From Salinicoccus carnicancri Crm (lineage in GTDB: Bacteria > Bacillota > Bacilli > Staphylococcales > Salinicoccaceae), in the NCBI RefSeq assembly GCF_000330705.1, contig NZ_ANAM01000003.1:124001-188000 (forward strand): 64,000 nucleotides of DNA, given 5' to 3'. Within the stretch, counting starts at the first letter, position 1, and every line of letters starts with the position of its first letter. Position numbers and translations under genes: made by a program. Of the stretch, positions 35,376 to 44,651 are shown in pieces. Below the pieces are notes generated by a model. It was not told the origin of the DNA and searched no databases. It saw only the letters and a program-made list of their open reading frames with translations.

Positions 35376-36776
35376 TCAGAACAGAAGATGCATGAATATT
35401 GCCGCGAGCGGCATTGCAATCAGTGTTCTCATTATGAAGATGACCACCAGTTCCCACAATTTGAGCGGCAGTCCCGTGGACAGCATCACTGCTCCGGTTT
35501 CAGCGAAAAAGATGATCTGGACCATGGATACCACGGTGACGAAATATCTTGCTCCCGGGTCAAGTGTTCCGACCATCTCTGCAATATAGAGCACCGGCAG
35601 GAACATTTCCGCGATACCAAGCGTGAGTGAAGGTGCAATGATTGCAGCATCCGGAACCTGGAGCAGCTGCATGACGGGCGCGATGATGGCACCGATGAAC
35701 TCGAAGGTCGGAGTGTACTCTGCCAGTATCAGGAATGAAACCCCGATGGCGAAAAGCATCGACATCACTTTTGGAAGCACGACAAGGCCTTCCTTAAGGC
35801 TGCCCCTGATCTCTTTGAAAAAGTCGTTTGCGTCGGCAGCCTGGTTGATGGCCGAGCTGAAGGCGATGCCGAGCGTGGCCCTGGTGTAGGACTCGGATTC
35901 CCTGTCCGCCTCCTTTTGCGCAGTGCCATCAATGTATTCATTTCGTTTCAATGAAAGCGGCGGGATGCGGATCATGATGAAGGCGATGATGAATGCAATC
36001 AGGAACGAGGAGAAGTATACTTTCGAGAAGTGCTCCATCAGTCCTGCTGTATCGATGACCACTGCTGCAAATCCGATGCTGACCGCACTGAAGCTTGTGG
36101 TGATTACCGCCGCTTCTTTTTTCGTGTAGTATCTCATTTTATATAATCTGGTCGTGAAGAGGACTGCCACGGATGACGAAGTCAAAAAGGATGTGATGGC
36201 GTCGACGGCGCTTTTCCCCGGCACTTTGAACAGTGGACGCATGATCGGCTGGAGCAATTTGCCCACAAGGTCGATTGAACCGTAGTTCACAAAGAACGGG
36301 ATGAATATGGCACCAAGCGGGATGACCCACATGACCGCAAGCGCGATGCCCGACATCAGCTCCCCGGTATCCGGTCCGACAATCGCCTCCGGACCGTTGA
36401 ATGACGGAACGGAGACATGCAGCGTGTAGAGAGTCGAATATAATGCACCGAGGAAATAGATTGGGACATACAGTATCGAATCCCCCTGATAGAAACTGTG
36501 GAGCCTGCTGCCCTCCCTCGCGATGAACTTCCCTGCGATGCTCAGCAGCGCATTGACCAGGATGAGCAGATTGATTATCCAGACACCCGCAATACCGAAG
36601 AGTTCAATCAGGGAATTGTAAATATAGCCAAAAAGGATTTCAGTACTTCCGTTGATCTGGATTGGTATGAAGAAAATCAGTACGGCGATGCTTGTGAAGA
36701 ATATGAAACGGCTTAATCCTATAAGATAGCGTCGTCTGCTGAGTGATACGGCTCTTTTTCCGACCTGTTCATTCAT
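35376..36776 (-). CDS. YjiH-family transporter with nucleoside-recognition (Gate) domains
   Basis: The 466-residue membrane protein has about ten to twelve helices, the YjiH-type opening (RRRYLIGLSRFIFFTSIAVL) and Gate-domain regions (AVDAITSFLTSSSVAVLFTT and SLTLGIAEMFLPVLYIAE). The family's substrates are poorly known; several members lie beside amino-acid or guanidino-compound genes. AGGGGGAA precedes the ATG. It is divergent from the ureohydrolase gene across a repeat-rich 397-base region, and both are probably controlled by the nearby PAS/AAA+ regulator. Confidence 0.78.
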   Translation of the reverse strand: MNEQVGKRAVSLSRRRYLIGLSRFIFFTSIAVLIFFIPIQINGSTEILFGYIYNSLIELFGIAGVWIINLLILVNALLSIAGKFIAREGSRLHSFYQGDSILYVPIYFLGALYSTLYTLHVSVPSFNGPEAIVGPDTGELMSGIALAVMWVIPLGAIFIPFFVNYGSIDLVGKLLQPIMRPLFKVPGKSAVDAITSFLTSSSVAVLFTTRLYKMRYYTKKEAAVITTSFSAVSIGFAAVVIDTAGLMEHFSKVYFSSFLIAFIIAFIMIRIPPLSLKRNEYIDGTAQKEADRESESYTRATLGIAFSSAINQAADANDFFKEIRGSLKEGLVVLPKVMSMLFAIGVSFLILAEYTPTFEFIGAIIAPVMQLLQVPDAAIIAPSLTLGIAEMFLPVLYIAEMVGTLDPGARYFVTVVSMVQIIFFAETGAVMLSTGLPLKLWELVVIFIMRTLIAMPLAAIFMHLLF

Positions 36777-37173
36777 GGATTCTTCCCCCTTGTCACGATT
36801 CTTATTATTCGTTATTTTCAGAAATCTATACCCCTACCGCAATTATGCATAGTAGAGGGTTATTTTACAACCCTTTTATTACAAATAAAATAAAATAATA
36901 TGAAATTTTAAAAGTGCAAATTTGCATCAAAATAATTCATTGAATTTAATAAAACAGCTTTATATCAACTATAATTGATTATAAATGCATTTATGCACTT
37001 AAATGCGATATTGCATCATAAACTTTTAATTTTATTTTTATAATATATATATTGAAATTATTTTGGGTTCTGGTATTGTCATATCAGGATGGGCATGATA
37101 CGTTATATCTGAAAACGGAATTAAGAATAATCAGATAAATATCTGGAAGACAAAGTATCCGGGAGGAATCTAT
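36777..37173. promoter_or_regulatory. AT-rich divergent control region with three TGCA-N4-TGCA dyads
   Basis: Three 12-base dyads occur: TGCAAATTTGCA (36915-36926, perfect), TGCATTTATGCA (36986-36997) and TGCGATATTGCA (37004-37015). The last two begin 18 bases apart. The region separates the YjiH-like and ureohydrolase genes. I see no convincing -24/-12 sigma-54 promoter on either strand, but a TATAAT is present at 37039-37044. The dyads look like binding sites for a dimeric regulator. Confidence 0.55.
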
Positions 37174-38175
37174 ATGGTAAAGCCTGATGAAAAACAGTTT
37201 TTGAACCTGCCCTTCACAGGAATCAGCACATTCGGAAAGTATCCAATCTGTGATGATATTGGGAAATTGAATGAATTGAATGCGGATGTTGCGGTAATCG
37301 GCGTGCCGAACGATATGGGGACGCAGTGGAAATCGGGTGCCCGCATGGGCCCGAGGGCTGTGCGCGAGGGGTCGACTCTGTACAGCTTTGGACTGGAAGG
37401 GGCATACGACATAGAGAATGACATCACGTATCTCGGCCCCGACTGGAAAGTGCTGGACTGCGGAGACGTGGATATTGTCCATGGGGATATCATGCAGAGC
37501 CATGACAATACTGAAGAGACGGTGAGAAGAATCGTGTCGAAAGGGGTCATGCCGGTCATCATCGGCGGCGACCATTCAATCACTGCGCCGGTCGGCAAAG
37601 GGCTTGAGGCACTCGGGCCGTTCCATGTCATCCAGATAGATGCCCACCTGGACTGGGCGGATCACCGTTCAGGTATGCGCTACGGACATGGAAACTGCAT
37701 CAGGCGCCTGTCCGAACTCGATCATGTCCAGGAGATATTCCAGTTCGGCATCAGGGGCATCAGCAGCAGCAAGAAAGAGGATGTCGACGCGGCAAGGGAG
37801 TACGGCAGTACGATCCTGTCACCGAAAAAGATGAGGGAGAGAGGTGTAGAGGGACTGCTCGACCTTATTCCCCGGGGTGAGAAGTACTACATCACGATCG
37901 ACATTGATGGCATCGACCCGTCTGTTGCACCGGGGACGGGAACACCGTCACCGGGCGGTCTCTTGTATGATGAGGTGAATGAGTTGCTGAAGGCGATTGC
38001 ACAGCATGGGGAAGTCATCGGATTCGACCTTGTTGAAGTTGCGCCGCAGTACGATCCGACGGGGATGACCGGACAGACGGCAGCCCGCATCATGCTGGAT
38101 CTCCTAAGCTATGTGCTGAAAGAAAAGGAATTGGACGTTGCAAAGGGACTGGAACATTACCAGAACCAGTCATGA
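37174..38175 (+). CDS. Arginase/agmatinase-family ureohydrolase
   Basis: The 333-residue protein has the complete manganese motifs of the ureohydrolase family: GGDHS, DAHLDW and DIDGIDPSVAPGTGTPSPGG. Its spacing and length are nearest to agmatinase and guanidinobutyrase-type enzymes, which release urea from a guanidino group. GGAGG lies seven bases before ATG 37174. Substrate specificity is not decided by visible residues. The divergent transporter and PAS/AAA+ regulator suggest a small regulated catabolic unit for a guanidino compound. Confidence 0.85.
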   Translation: MVKPDEKQFLNLPFTGISTFGKYPICDDIGKLNELNADVAVIGVPNDMGTQWKSGARMGPRAVREGSTLYSFGLEGAYDIENDITYLGPDWKVLDCGDVDIVHGDIMQSHDNTEETVRRIVSKGVMPVIIGGDHSITAPVGKGLEALGPFHVIQIDAHLDWADHRSGMRYGHGNCIRRLSELDHVQEIFQFGIRGISSSKKEDVDAAREYGSTILSPKKMRERGVEGLLDLIPRGEKYYITIDIDGIDPSVAPGTGTPSPGGLLYDEVNELLKAIAQHGEVIGFDLVEVAPQYDPTGMTGQTAARIMLDLLSYVLKEKELDVAKGLEHYQNQS

Positions 38176-38204
38176 TGCTGCATCGGAATCACGCAAATGT
38201 AAAA

Positions 38205-38246
38205 AACGCATGGCCGGGCTGAATCGTCAGCACGGCCATGCGTTTT
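38205..38246. terminator. Terminator between ureohydrolase and SNF2 genes
   Basis: AACGCATGGCCG pairs with CGGCCATGCGTT across a 16-base loop, with an A-run at left and TTTT at right, so it can serve both convergent genes. Confidence 0.8.
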
Positions 38247-38254
38247 CTGGTATA

Positions 38255-41200
38255 TCACTTCAGCGACAGTATCTCCCGGATATCCTCTTCGGACAGGGCG
38301 GCGCCGGCGGATTCACCCGGCTGTATGATCTGGTCGATCATTTCCCTTTTCTGCTGCTGCAGCGTATTGATCTTCTCTTCGATGGTGCCTTTGGCGATGA
38401 GCCGCAGCACCTGGACGGATTTTTTCTGTCCCATCCTGTGGGCGCGGCCGACGGCCTGCTCTTCGACGGCCGGGTTCCACCACAGGTCATACAGTATGAC
38501 TGTGTCGGCGCCTGTCAGGTTCAGACCGGTGCCGCCGGCTTTGAGTGAGATGAGGAAGATGTCTTCATCGCCTGAGTTGAATGATTCGACGAGGCGGACG
38601 CGTTCCTGTGACGGGGTGCTGCCGTCGAGGAAATAGGCGTCCCTGCCGTTTGCCCGGAGCTCTTCGCGGATGATCTTCAGCATGCTCGGGAACTGGGAGA
38701 ATATGAGCATGCGCTGTTTGTTGAGAAGGGCGGTTTCGACGATTTCAAACAACGCCTCCATCTTGCCGGATGAGCCGTCATACCCGTCGATGAAAAGCGA
38801 CGGATGGCAGCACAGCTGGCGCAGACGGGTCAGCCCTGCGAGTATTTTCATGCGTCCTTTGTTGAGCCCCTCCCCGGCCAGTGCATCGGCGGTCTCTATT
38901 TGGATCTTGTCCAGGTAGGCGAGGTACAGTTTCTTCTGCTCCTGCCTGAGCTCTGTGTAGTGGACGGTTTCGATCTTGTCCGGCAGTTCCGTCAGCACGT
39001 CCTCCTTGACCCGACGCATGATGAAGGGACGGACCATCCTTGAGATCGTCTCCGGCGGCGTTGCACGGAAGGCCTTCAGATCCGGCAGGAAGCCGGGCAT
39101 GATGGCCTGGAACACGCTCCATAGTTCATCGACGGAATTTTCAACCGGTGTGCCGGACAGGGCGAACCGCCTGGGAGCTGAAATCGACCGGACAGCCTGT
39201 GCGATTTTCGTCCGGTAGTTTTTGATCGCCTGTGCCTCATCCAGTATCATCGCATGGAATGTCATCTGGTAGTGTTCCAGATCCTGGCGCAGCGTATGGT
39301 ATGAAGTGATATAGACATCGGGCCGGTCATCACTTTCGAGTATCGCTTCCCGCTCGCCGGCACTGCCGGCCACGACGGTGACCTCGGCATTTGGAGCGAA
39401 TGTGTCGAACTCGTTCTTCCAGTTGTAGATGAGGGAGGCCGGTGTCACGATGATGAACGGTTTTTCGGCGCCCTCCTCCATCTCGCTCATCACATAGGCG
39501 ATTGCCTGCAGTGTCTTGCCGAGTCCCATATCATCAGCCAGGACACCGCCGATACCGTAACGGGATAAGGATTTGAGCCATTTGAAACCGGTCTCCTGAT
39601 AGGTCCTGAGATCTGCATTCAGTTTTTCCGGAATCCGGGTGTCTCCTGTCTCCGGTTCCTTGACGGAAGAGACGAATTCGCGGAAGCTGCTGCTGAAATC
39701 GCTCTGCCCCGCGTCCAGGTCCATGAGCGCCCCCTCGACCTCGAGGCCGCGGTAGAGCGGCAGGGTCATGGAGCCGTCCGAGCTGCTGTAAGCACTGGTT
39801 TCGAATGATTCATGGAGGCTGGCAACATCACTCAGCGCTGAATCATCAAGCGGCATGAACGAACCGTTCGGGAGACGGACAAAGCGCCGTTTCTCCCGGA
39901 CGGCTTTCAATACATCCGGAATCTCCTCCGGATTGATGCCGTCCATCGTGAAATCGATTTCCAGGAAATCATTTGATTCATTTGCATCGACAGAAACGGA
40001 TGCCCTCGGTGGATCGGGGAGGACCATGCCCCGGAGTGACGGGGCCATATAGATCTCTGCAAGGTCCCCGAGGTCCGGCAGCGTGTCGTGCAGGAAATGG
40101 AACAGCCCGTCCTCCGTTGTGATATGGAGTGCCCCGTCCCACTGCTGCATGAAGGTGCTTTTCAGTATGTCCATGAAGTACTGTTCTTGCGGATGATCCC
40201 GGATCAGTATCTGTTCGCGGCTTCCATCGTCAGCCTGCTCATCGAGCGGGTTGATCGACACATCGCCGTACTGGTACCGGACGCCGATATCGACGGACGT
40301 ATCCGACTGGTCGACGAACACTCTGATCGTGAGCGGCGTCTCTATCACCTGGTCTGAGATTTCCCCTTCGAGCGACACCTCGCCCAGCTGTCTGATGGCC
40401 GGCAGGGCACGGCTGATGAAATCACCGACCTGGTCTTCTGAAATGGTGATGCCGAAACGGTCGATCCTGCCTTTGGTGTTCTGGAGCATCGGTATCATTG
40501 CCTGCTGCTCTTTTGAGAGTTTATACAGTATGCCGTCCTCCGAGTACCAGCCGTACCGATGATAGAATTCACCGTCGGTGACGCCGTGCGTTTTCAGGCG
40601 GTATTCGTCACTGTCCGGCTGCTCCAGGGAGAATGATACAGGTGCCGGTGAATCCGACACTTCGAGTTTCCTGTAGGTGGCGCAGCCGTCATCATACTTG
40701 CAGTTTTGGTGTTTAAGGAGTGCGAGCAGATTGTCCAGCGCATAGTGCGGGATGGTGAGTTCCTTGGATTTCGGTCTCGGCATCCAGCTGCTGCTCCTTG
40801 TGTAGAATGCCTCGGTATTGTGGATGTCGATCAGACTGTTCAGCACTTCCATGTCCCATTCACTGAATGTGTGATATTCCGGGTGGAAGGTGAAATGTTT
40901 GCCGAATTCCACAGGTGTGCCTGTCCCCGCAGCCTCCAGGAACTCCCGGATGTCCTTGACGACATACAGCCGGTCTTCGCCGACCCTGAGCCGGATGTTG
41001 AAGACCTCGCGGCCCCCGTATGCGGAAGTGTCCTTCAATGACGCGAGTGTGTACTCGATGTGAAGCGGGTCTTTATCGTACTGAGGTGTTGGGTCGCCGC
41101 CGAGGATATCGATGAGTTCCTCCGCTTTTTTGAAGCGGGGGTTGTTCGAAGAGCGGTTGTTGAAAAAGCTGCGGGCAGGCGGGCGGGACTTTTCCATCTC

Positions 41201-41476
41201 CTGCCGGTGTCTGATGGCGAGGAGTGTTGCACAGATGTGCTTGCACTGGCCGTATGTCGGGTAGGCGGGACAGTCACAGAAGTCGGAAATCCCGTCTTCA
41301 TGCAGGATGACCCGTGTGTTGTACGTCCGGCTGCCGGCAACTTTCGCCCGCCATATGTTCTTCTCCGGCACATACGTAACATCCTTCACGCTGCCTGCTT
41401 CAAAGTAGCGTTGCCCTCTTTTGTAAAAATTGTCCGAATAAAGGCTTTGTATCATCTGTTCAGTCAGCTGCACCAA
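38255..41476 (-). CDS. SWIM zinc-finger SNF2-family helicase
   Basis: The protein of about 1073 residues begins with a SWIM finger (CDCPAYPTYGQCKH), continues through a long Firmicute-specific SNF2-associated region, and ends with a complete SNF2 motor: Walker A DDMGLGKTLQ, DEAQAIKN, LSGTPVENS, SQFPSML, LKAGGTGLNLTGAD and QAVGRAHRMGQ. It is a DNA translocase of unknown physiological role, related to YwqA-type proteins. TTG 41476 is chosen because GGAG lies nine bases upstream; TTG 41482 and GTG 41473 are alternatives. Confidence 0.88.
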   Translation of the reverse strand: MVQLTEQMIQSLYSDNFYKRGQRYFEAGSVKDVTYVPEKNIWRAKVAGSRTYNTRVILHEDGISDFCDCPAYPTYGQCKHICATLLAIRHRQEMEKSRPPARSFFNNRSSNNPRFKKAEELIDILGGDPTPQYDKDPLHIEYTLASLKDTSAYGGREVFNIRLRVGEDRLYVVKDIREFLEAAGTGTPVEFGKHFTFHPEYHTFSEWDMEVLNSLIDIHNTEAFYTRSSSWMPRPKSKELTIPHYALDNLLALLKHQNCKYDDGCATYRKLEVSDSPAPVSFSLEQPDSDEYRLKTHGVTDGEFYHRYGWYSEDGILYKLSKEQQAMIPMLQNTKGRIDRFGITISEDQVGDFISRALPAIRQLGEVSLEGEISDQVIETPLTIRVFVDQSDTSVDIGVRYQYGDVSINPLDEQADDGSREQILIRDHPQEQYFMDILKSTFMQQWDGALHITTEDGLFHFLHDTLPDLGDLAEIYMAPSLRGMVLPDPPRASVSVDANESNDFLEIDFTMDGINPEEIPDVLKAVREKRRFVRLPNGSFMPLDDSALSDVASLHESFETSAYSSSDGSMTLPLYRGLEVEGALMDLDAGQSDFSSSFREFVSSVKEPETGDTRIPEKLNADLRTYQETGFKWLKSLSRYGIGGVLADDMGLGKTLQAIAYVMSEMEEGAEKPFIIVTPASLIYNWKNEFDTFAPNAEVTVVAGSAGEREAILESDDRPDVYITSYHTLRQDLEHYQMTFHAMILDEAQAIKNYRTKIAQAVRSISAPRRFALSGTPVENSVDELWSVFQAIMPGFLPDLKAFRATPPETISRMVRPFIMRRVKEDVLTELPDKIETVHYTELRQEQKKLYLAYLDKIQIETADALAGEGLNKGRMKILAGLTRLRQLCCHPSLFIDGYDGSSGKMEALFEIVETALLNKQRMLIFSQFPSMLKIIREELRANGRDAYFLDGSTPSQERVRLVESFNSGDEDIFLISLKAGGTGLNLTGADTVILYDLWWNPAVEEQAVGRAHRMGQKKSVQVLRLIAKGTIEEKINTLQQQKREMIDQIIQPGESAGAALSEEDIREILSLK

Positions 41477-41691
41477 ATACAATCACTCCAATAGTTTTAT
41501 ATCCCGTTTTCAACGTGATTTTTATCGCACCCTCCAGTGTATCGCATTTCGGGAGATATGCATACAGACCCGGATACAGGAAATTTCATGGTAAAATCTT
41601 CAAATCCAGTTTGAAGCGGCCGTTAAAGTGAAATAGTAAGTATAACAGTGTCCCGGACAAGGGATGCATTTAATGGAAAGGGGACAGGAAG

Positions 41692-43626
41692 ATGCAGTTG
41701 AATGTAGCTCAGAAATTGATCAAGGAACATTTGTTGTCAGGTGAGATGACGCCCGGCGAAGAAATCGGGCTCAAGATCGACCAGACGCTGACGCAGGATG
41801 CGACCGGCACGATGGTGATGCTCGAACTCGAGGCGATGGATCTGGACAGGGTGAAGACGGAAGTTTCGGCTCAGTACGTGGACCACAACCTGATCCAGGA
41901 TGACTACCGTAATCCCGACGACCACATATTCCTAAGGAGTGCCGCCCGGAAGTTCGGCGTACACTACAGCCGGCCGGGCAACGGTGTGAGCCATCCTGTG
42001 CATATGCAGGAGCTGGCCATCCCCGGCAAGACGCTGCTTGGCTCCGACAGCCATACATGTGCAAACGGATGCATGGGCATGCTTGCGATGGGCGCCGGCG
42101 GCATCGATGTCGCGATGGCGATGGCAGGCGAGGCATACCACGTGGAGATGCCGCGTGTGATGGGCGTGAAACTGACCGGTGAGCTGCCTGAGTGGGTCAG
42201 TGCCAAAGACGTGATATTGGAAATGCTCAGACGCCACAGTGTGAAAGGCGGCGTGGGCAGGATCATCGAATACTACGGCCCCGGGCTGGATAATCTGTCT
42301 GCGATGGACCGCCACGTCATTGCCAACATGGGCGCTGAACTCGGTGCAACCGCCACGGTCTTCCCGTCGGATGATGAAGTGAAGCGGTTCATGGCGCAGG
42401 AAGGCCGGGGTGATGAATGGGTTGAACTGAAAGCGGACGAAGGTGCTGAGTACGACGACCATGATGAGATCAACCTGTCCGAACTGGTGCCGCTCATTGC
42501 GAAACCGACCAGCCCGGACAATGTTGTGCCCGTCACTGAAATCGAAGGGGAACCGATCTACCAGTCATACATCGGGTCTTCGGCCAACCCCGGCTACCGC
42601 GACTTTGCGATTGCAAGTCTGATCGTCCAGGGCAGATATATCGCCAACGGCATCTCGTTCGATATCAACCCGACATCAAGACAGCTGCTGCAGCAGCTCG
42701 TCGAAAACGGACATATCGCAAATCTCCTGGGCGCGGGCGGCCGCATGCACCAGGCAGGGTGCAACGGCTGTATCGGCATGGGACAGGCACCGGCCACGGG
42801 ACAGAACAGCCTGCGGACGACGCCGAGGAACTTCCCGGGCCGCTCCGGAACGAAGGAGGACAGCGTATTCCTCTGCAGCCCTGAGATTGCTGCGGCTTCG
42901 GCACTCTACGGAGTGATCACGGATCCGAGGAAGCTGGATATGGACTATCCGGAAGTGGCGGAGCCGAAACCCATCAAAACACAGGAGATGCTCGAGGCGC
43001 CGCCTGAGGACAGCAGTGGCATCGAGCTCGAGAAAGGACCGAATATCTCCGAAATCCCCGACTTCGAGCCGATTGAGGATGATTTCGAACTGCCTGTGCT
43101 CCTCAAGATGGGGGACAATATTTCAACGGATGAAATACTGGCCGGCGGCTCAAGGGTTCTGCCGTACCGCAGTAACATACAGAAAATCAGCACATTCGCC
43201 TTCGAAGGCGTCGATTCGAACTACCACAACCAGGCGATGATAAGACTGGAGCAGGGCGGACATACCGTCGTCGCCGGACACAACTACGGACAGGGATCGA
43301 GCCGTGAGCACGCGGCGCTCGCACCGCGCTACCTGGGCCTCAAGGTCGTGCTGGTCAAGAGTTTCGCCAGGATCCACCTCCAGAATCTGATCAACTTCGG
43401 CATTCTGCCGGTTACTTTCGAGAATGATGACGACTACGAACTGATCGAAGAGGGGGACACCCTCCAGTTCAATAACGTCCGGCAGGCCATCCAGGGAGAT
43501 GATCCGTTTGAAGTGACGCTCAAAAAATCCGGTGATACTGTATTGGTCAGCCACAGCCTCACCCGCCGCCACAAGGACATAATGCTCGCCGGCGGCATCA
43601 TCAACTGGGTCAAACAAAGACAATAG
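41692..43626 (+). CDS. Compact (about 640 aa) aconitate hydratase-type enzyme
   Basis: The 644-residue protein covers both aconitase halves: the iron-sulfur side with GSDSHTCANGCMG and GCNGCIGMG cysteines, and a C-terminal swivel domain (GDNISTDEILAG, GHNYGQGSSREHAAL, FARIHLQNLINFGILP). It is much shorter than the roughly 900-residue AcnA/CitB usual in Staphylococcaceae and resembles the archaeal/clostridial-type aconitases. It is most likely an aconitase, though another hydro-lyase substrate is possible. It is a single gene with its own terminator. Confidence 0.85.
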   Translation: MQLNVAQKLIKEHLLSGEMTPGEEIGLKIDQTLTQDATGTMVMLELEAMDLDRVKTEVSAQYVDHNLIQDDYRNPDDHIFLRSAARKFGVHYSRPGNGVSHPVHMQELAIPGKTLLGSDSHTCANGCMGMLAMGAGGIDVAMAMAGEAYHVEMPRVMGVKLTGELPEWVSAKDVILEMLRRHSVKGGVGRIIEYYGPGLDNLSAMDRHVIANMGAELGATATVFPSDDEVKRFMAQEGRGDEWVELKADEGAEYDDHDEINLSELVPLIAKPTSPDNVVPVTEIEGEPIYQSYIGSSANPGYRDFAIASLIVQGRYIANGISFDINPTSRQLLQQLVENGHIANLLGAGGRMHQAGCNGCIGMGQAPATGQNSLRTTPRNFPGRSGTKEDSVFLCSPEIAAASALYGVITDPRKLDMDYPEVAEPKPIKTQEMLEAPPEDSSGIELEKGPNISEIPDFEPIEDDFELPVLLKMGDNISTDEILAGGSRVLPYRSNIQKISTFAFEGVDSNYHNQAMIRLEQGGHTVVAGHNYGQGSSREHAALAPRYLGLKVVLVKSFARIHLQNLINFGILPVTFENDDDYELIEEGDTLQFNNVRQAIQGDDPFEVTLKKSGDTVLVSHSLTRRHKDIMLAGGIINWVKQRQ

Positions 43627-43636
43627 GACAGGCGAA

Positions 43637-43670
43637 AAACAGCCAAAGCAGATTTCTGCTTTGGCTGTTT
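43637..43670. terminator. Bidirectional terminator between aconitase and TIR genes
   Basis: AAACAGCCAAAGCAGA (43637-43652) pairs perfectly with TCTGCTTTGGCTGTTT (43655-43670) around TT. It sits exactly between the two convergent genes. Confidence 0.9.
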
Positions 43671-44492
43671 TTATGCGTTCACGCTGTTGTGCTTGATGAG
43701 GCTGACAAGCGCGCCGATCATCTCTTCGACATCATGCTGGTCCGTGTTCAGTGCAAACTTGTCGCTCAGTGTCAGACTGAAGGCATCGATCTCGTCTTTT
43801 GAGATGTTATGCCAGATCGGCAGCAGGATGTTCTCCCCTGAACCGGCCACCCGCTGCAGTATGCCGTCCAGTTCATAGTTCGTCCAGTGGCTGTTGATGT
43901 ACGATGTGGACAATACCACGATGAAAAAGCGTGAGTTCGTCAGTCCGCGGTCGATTCTCTGCCGGATGCTCTGGCCCCAGCCGATTTCATCGCTGTCATA
44001 CCAGAGCCGGATGCCTTCATCCTTGAGACCTTCGGTCAGCTTTGTAACGAAATCATCCTTGTCGTCCGTGGCATGCGAGATGAACACATCGAACGGCTTC
44101 TGTTTCGAGTGGTCGATCTTCCGCTGGATCTCCGCCTCTTTGTCCGTATAGAATGATTCAATCTCATCGATATCCTCCCGCATATGCTTGTAGTGGAGTG
44201 TCATGAGACGGTCCCGCTTGTCGTTCAGCATCCTTTCCTTTTTCGCCAGGCTCTTTGAAAGATACGCCTTTTCCTCCTGCGACCTGTTCAGTTTCCGGTT
44301 CGCATTGTCAAAATCACGGATTGCACTGTTCAGTGAAGCACTCGTCTTGCTGTTGTTCAGTTTCTTCGTAGATTTCGATATATTGTTCAAAGCATCCGCT
44401 TCATTCTGCGTCTCCTTCTGCATCTTCCGCCTCAGTGAATCGATCTCACTTTCCAGACGCTTTATCTGGCTCGTCACCAATGATATAGACAT
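43671..44492 (-). CDS. Coiled-coil TIR-domain protein (TirS-like, probable NADase)
   Basis: The 273-residue protein has an N-terminal coiled coil (about 1-130, heptad-rich, Lys/Glu/Asn) followed by a C-terminal TIR domain: FDVFISHATDDKDDF (134-148), the BB-loop LWYDSDEIGWGQSIR, FIVVLSTSYINSHW and the putative catalytic Glu207 in TNYELDG. Bacterial TIR domains of this kind cleave NAD and act in phage defence or as host-signalling decoys (S. aureus TirS). Its promoter contains a perfect LexA box, so it should be DNA-damage inducible. Confidence 0.85.
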   Translation of the reverse strand: MSISLVTSQIKRLESEIDSLRRKMQKETQNEADALNNISKSTKKLNNSKTSASLNSAIRDFDNANRKLNRSQEEKAYLSKSLAKKERMLNDKRDRLMTLHYKHMREDIDEIESFYTDKEAEIQRKIDHSKQKPFDVFISHATDDKDDFVTKLTEGLKDEGIRLWYDSDEIGWGQSIRQRIDRGLTNSRFFIVVLSTSYINSHWTNYELDGILQRVAGSGENILLPIWHNISKDEIDAFSLTLSDKFALNTDQHDVEEMIGALVSLIKHNSVNA

Positions 44493-44527
44493 CCAATCCC
44501 CTCACTTTTATATGTGTTGTGGATTCA

Positions 44528-44556
44528 ATTATAGAATACCGAACATATGTTCGCAA
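44528..44556 (-). promoter_or_regulatory. Sigma-A promoter of the TIR gene
   Basis: On the minus strand TTGCGA (44556-44551) and TATAAT (44533-44528) are separated by exactly 17 bases. The start would be about 30 bases before the TIR ATG. The spacer contains the LexA palindrome. Confidence 0.7.
44540..44553. promoter_or_regulatory. LexA (SOS) box
   Basis: CGAACATATGTTCG is a perfect 14-base palindrome matching the Bacillus/Staphylococcus LexA operator CGAAC-N4-GTTCG. It overlaps the -35/-10 spacer of the TIR promoter, where bound LexA would block polymerase. It also lies about 100 bases upstream of the divergent msrA gene. Confidence 0.85.
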
Positions 44557-44607
44557 TGAAAAAGGACAGATCAAATTAATTTGATTGAAGTGATCATTGA
44601 AACAGGG

Positions 44608-44633
44608 TACTCTGGATAGTACCAGAGTATTTT
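44608..44633 (+). terminator. Terminator-like hairpin in the msrA leader
   Basis: TACTCTGG (44608-44615) pairs perfectly with CCAGAGTA (44622-44629), followed by TTTTC. It lies 18 bases before the msrA start codon, inside its leader, so it may attenuate msrA rather than end another transcript. Confidence 0.5.
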
Positions 44634-44651
44634 CAGGAAGAGGGTTGCGGC

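Noticed and set aside
36777-37173. Possible sigma-54 (-24/-12) promoter for the ureohydrolase or yjiH-like gene
   Set aside because: No GG-N10-GC pair in a suitable context was found on either strand.
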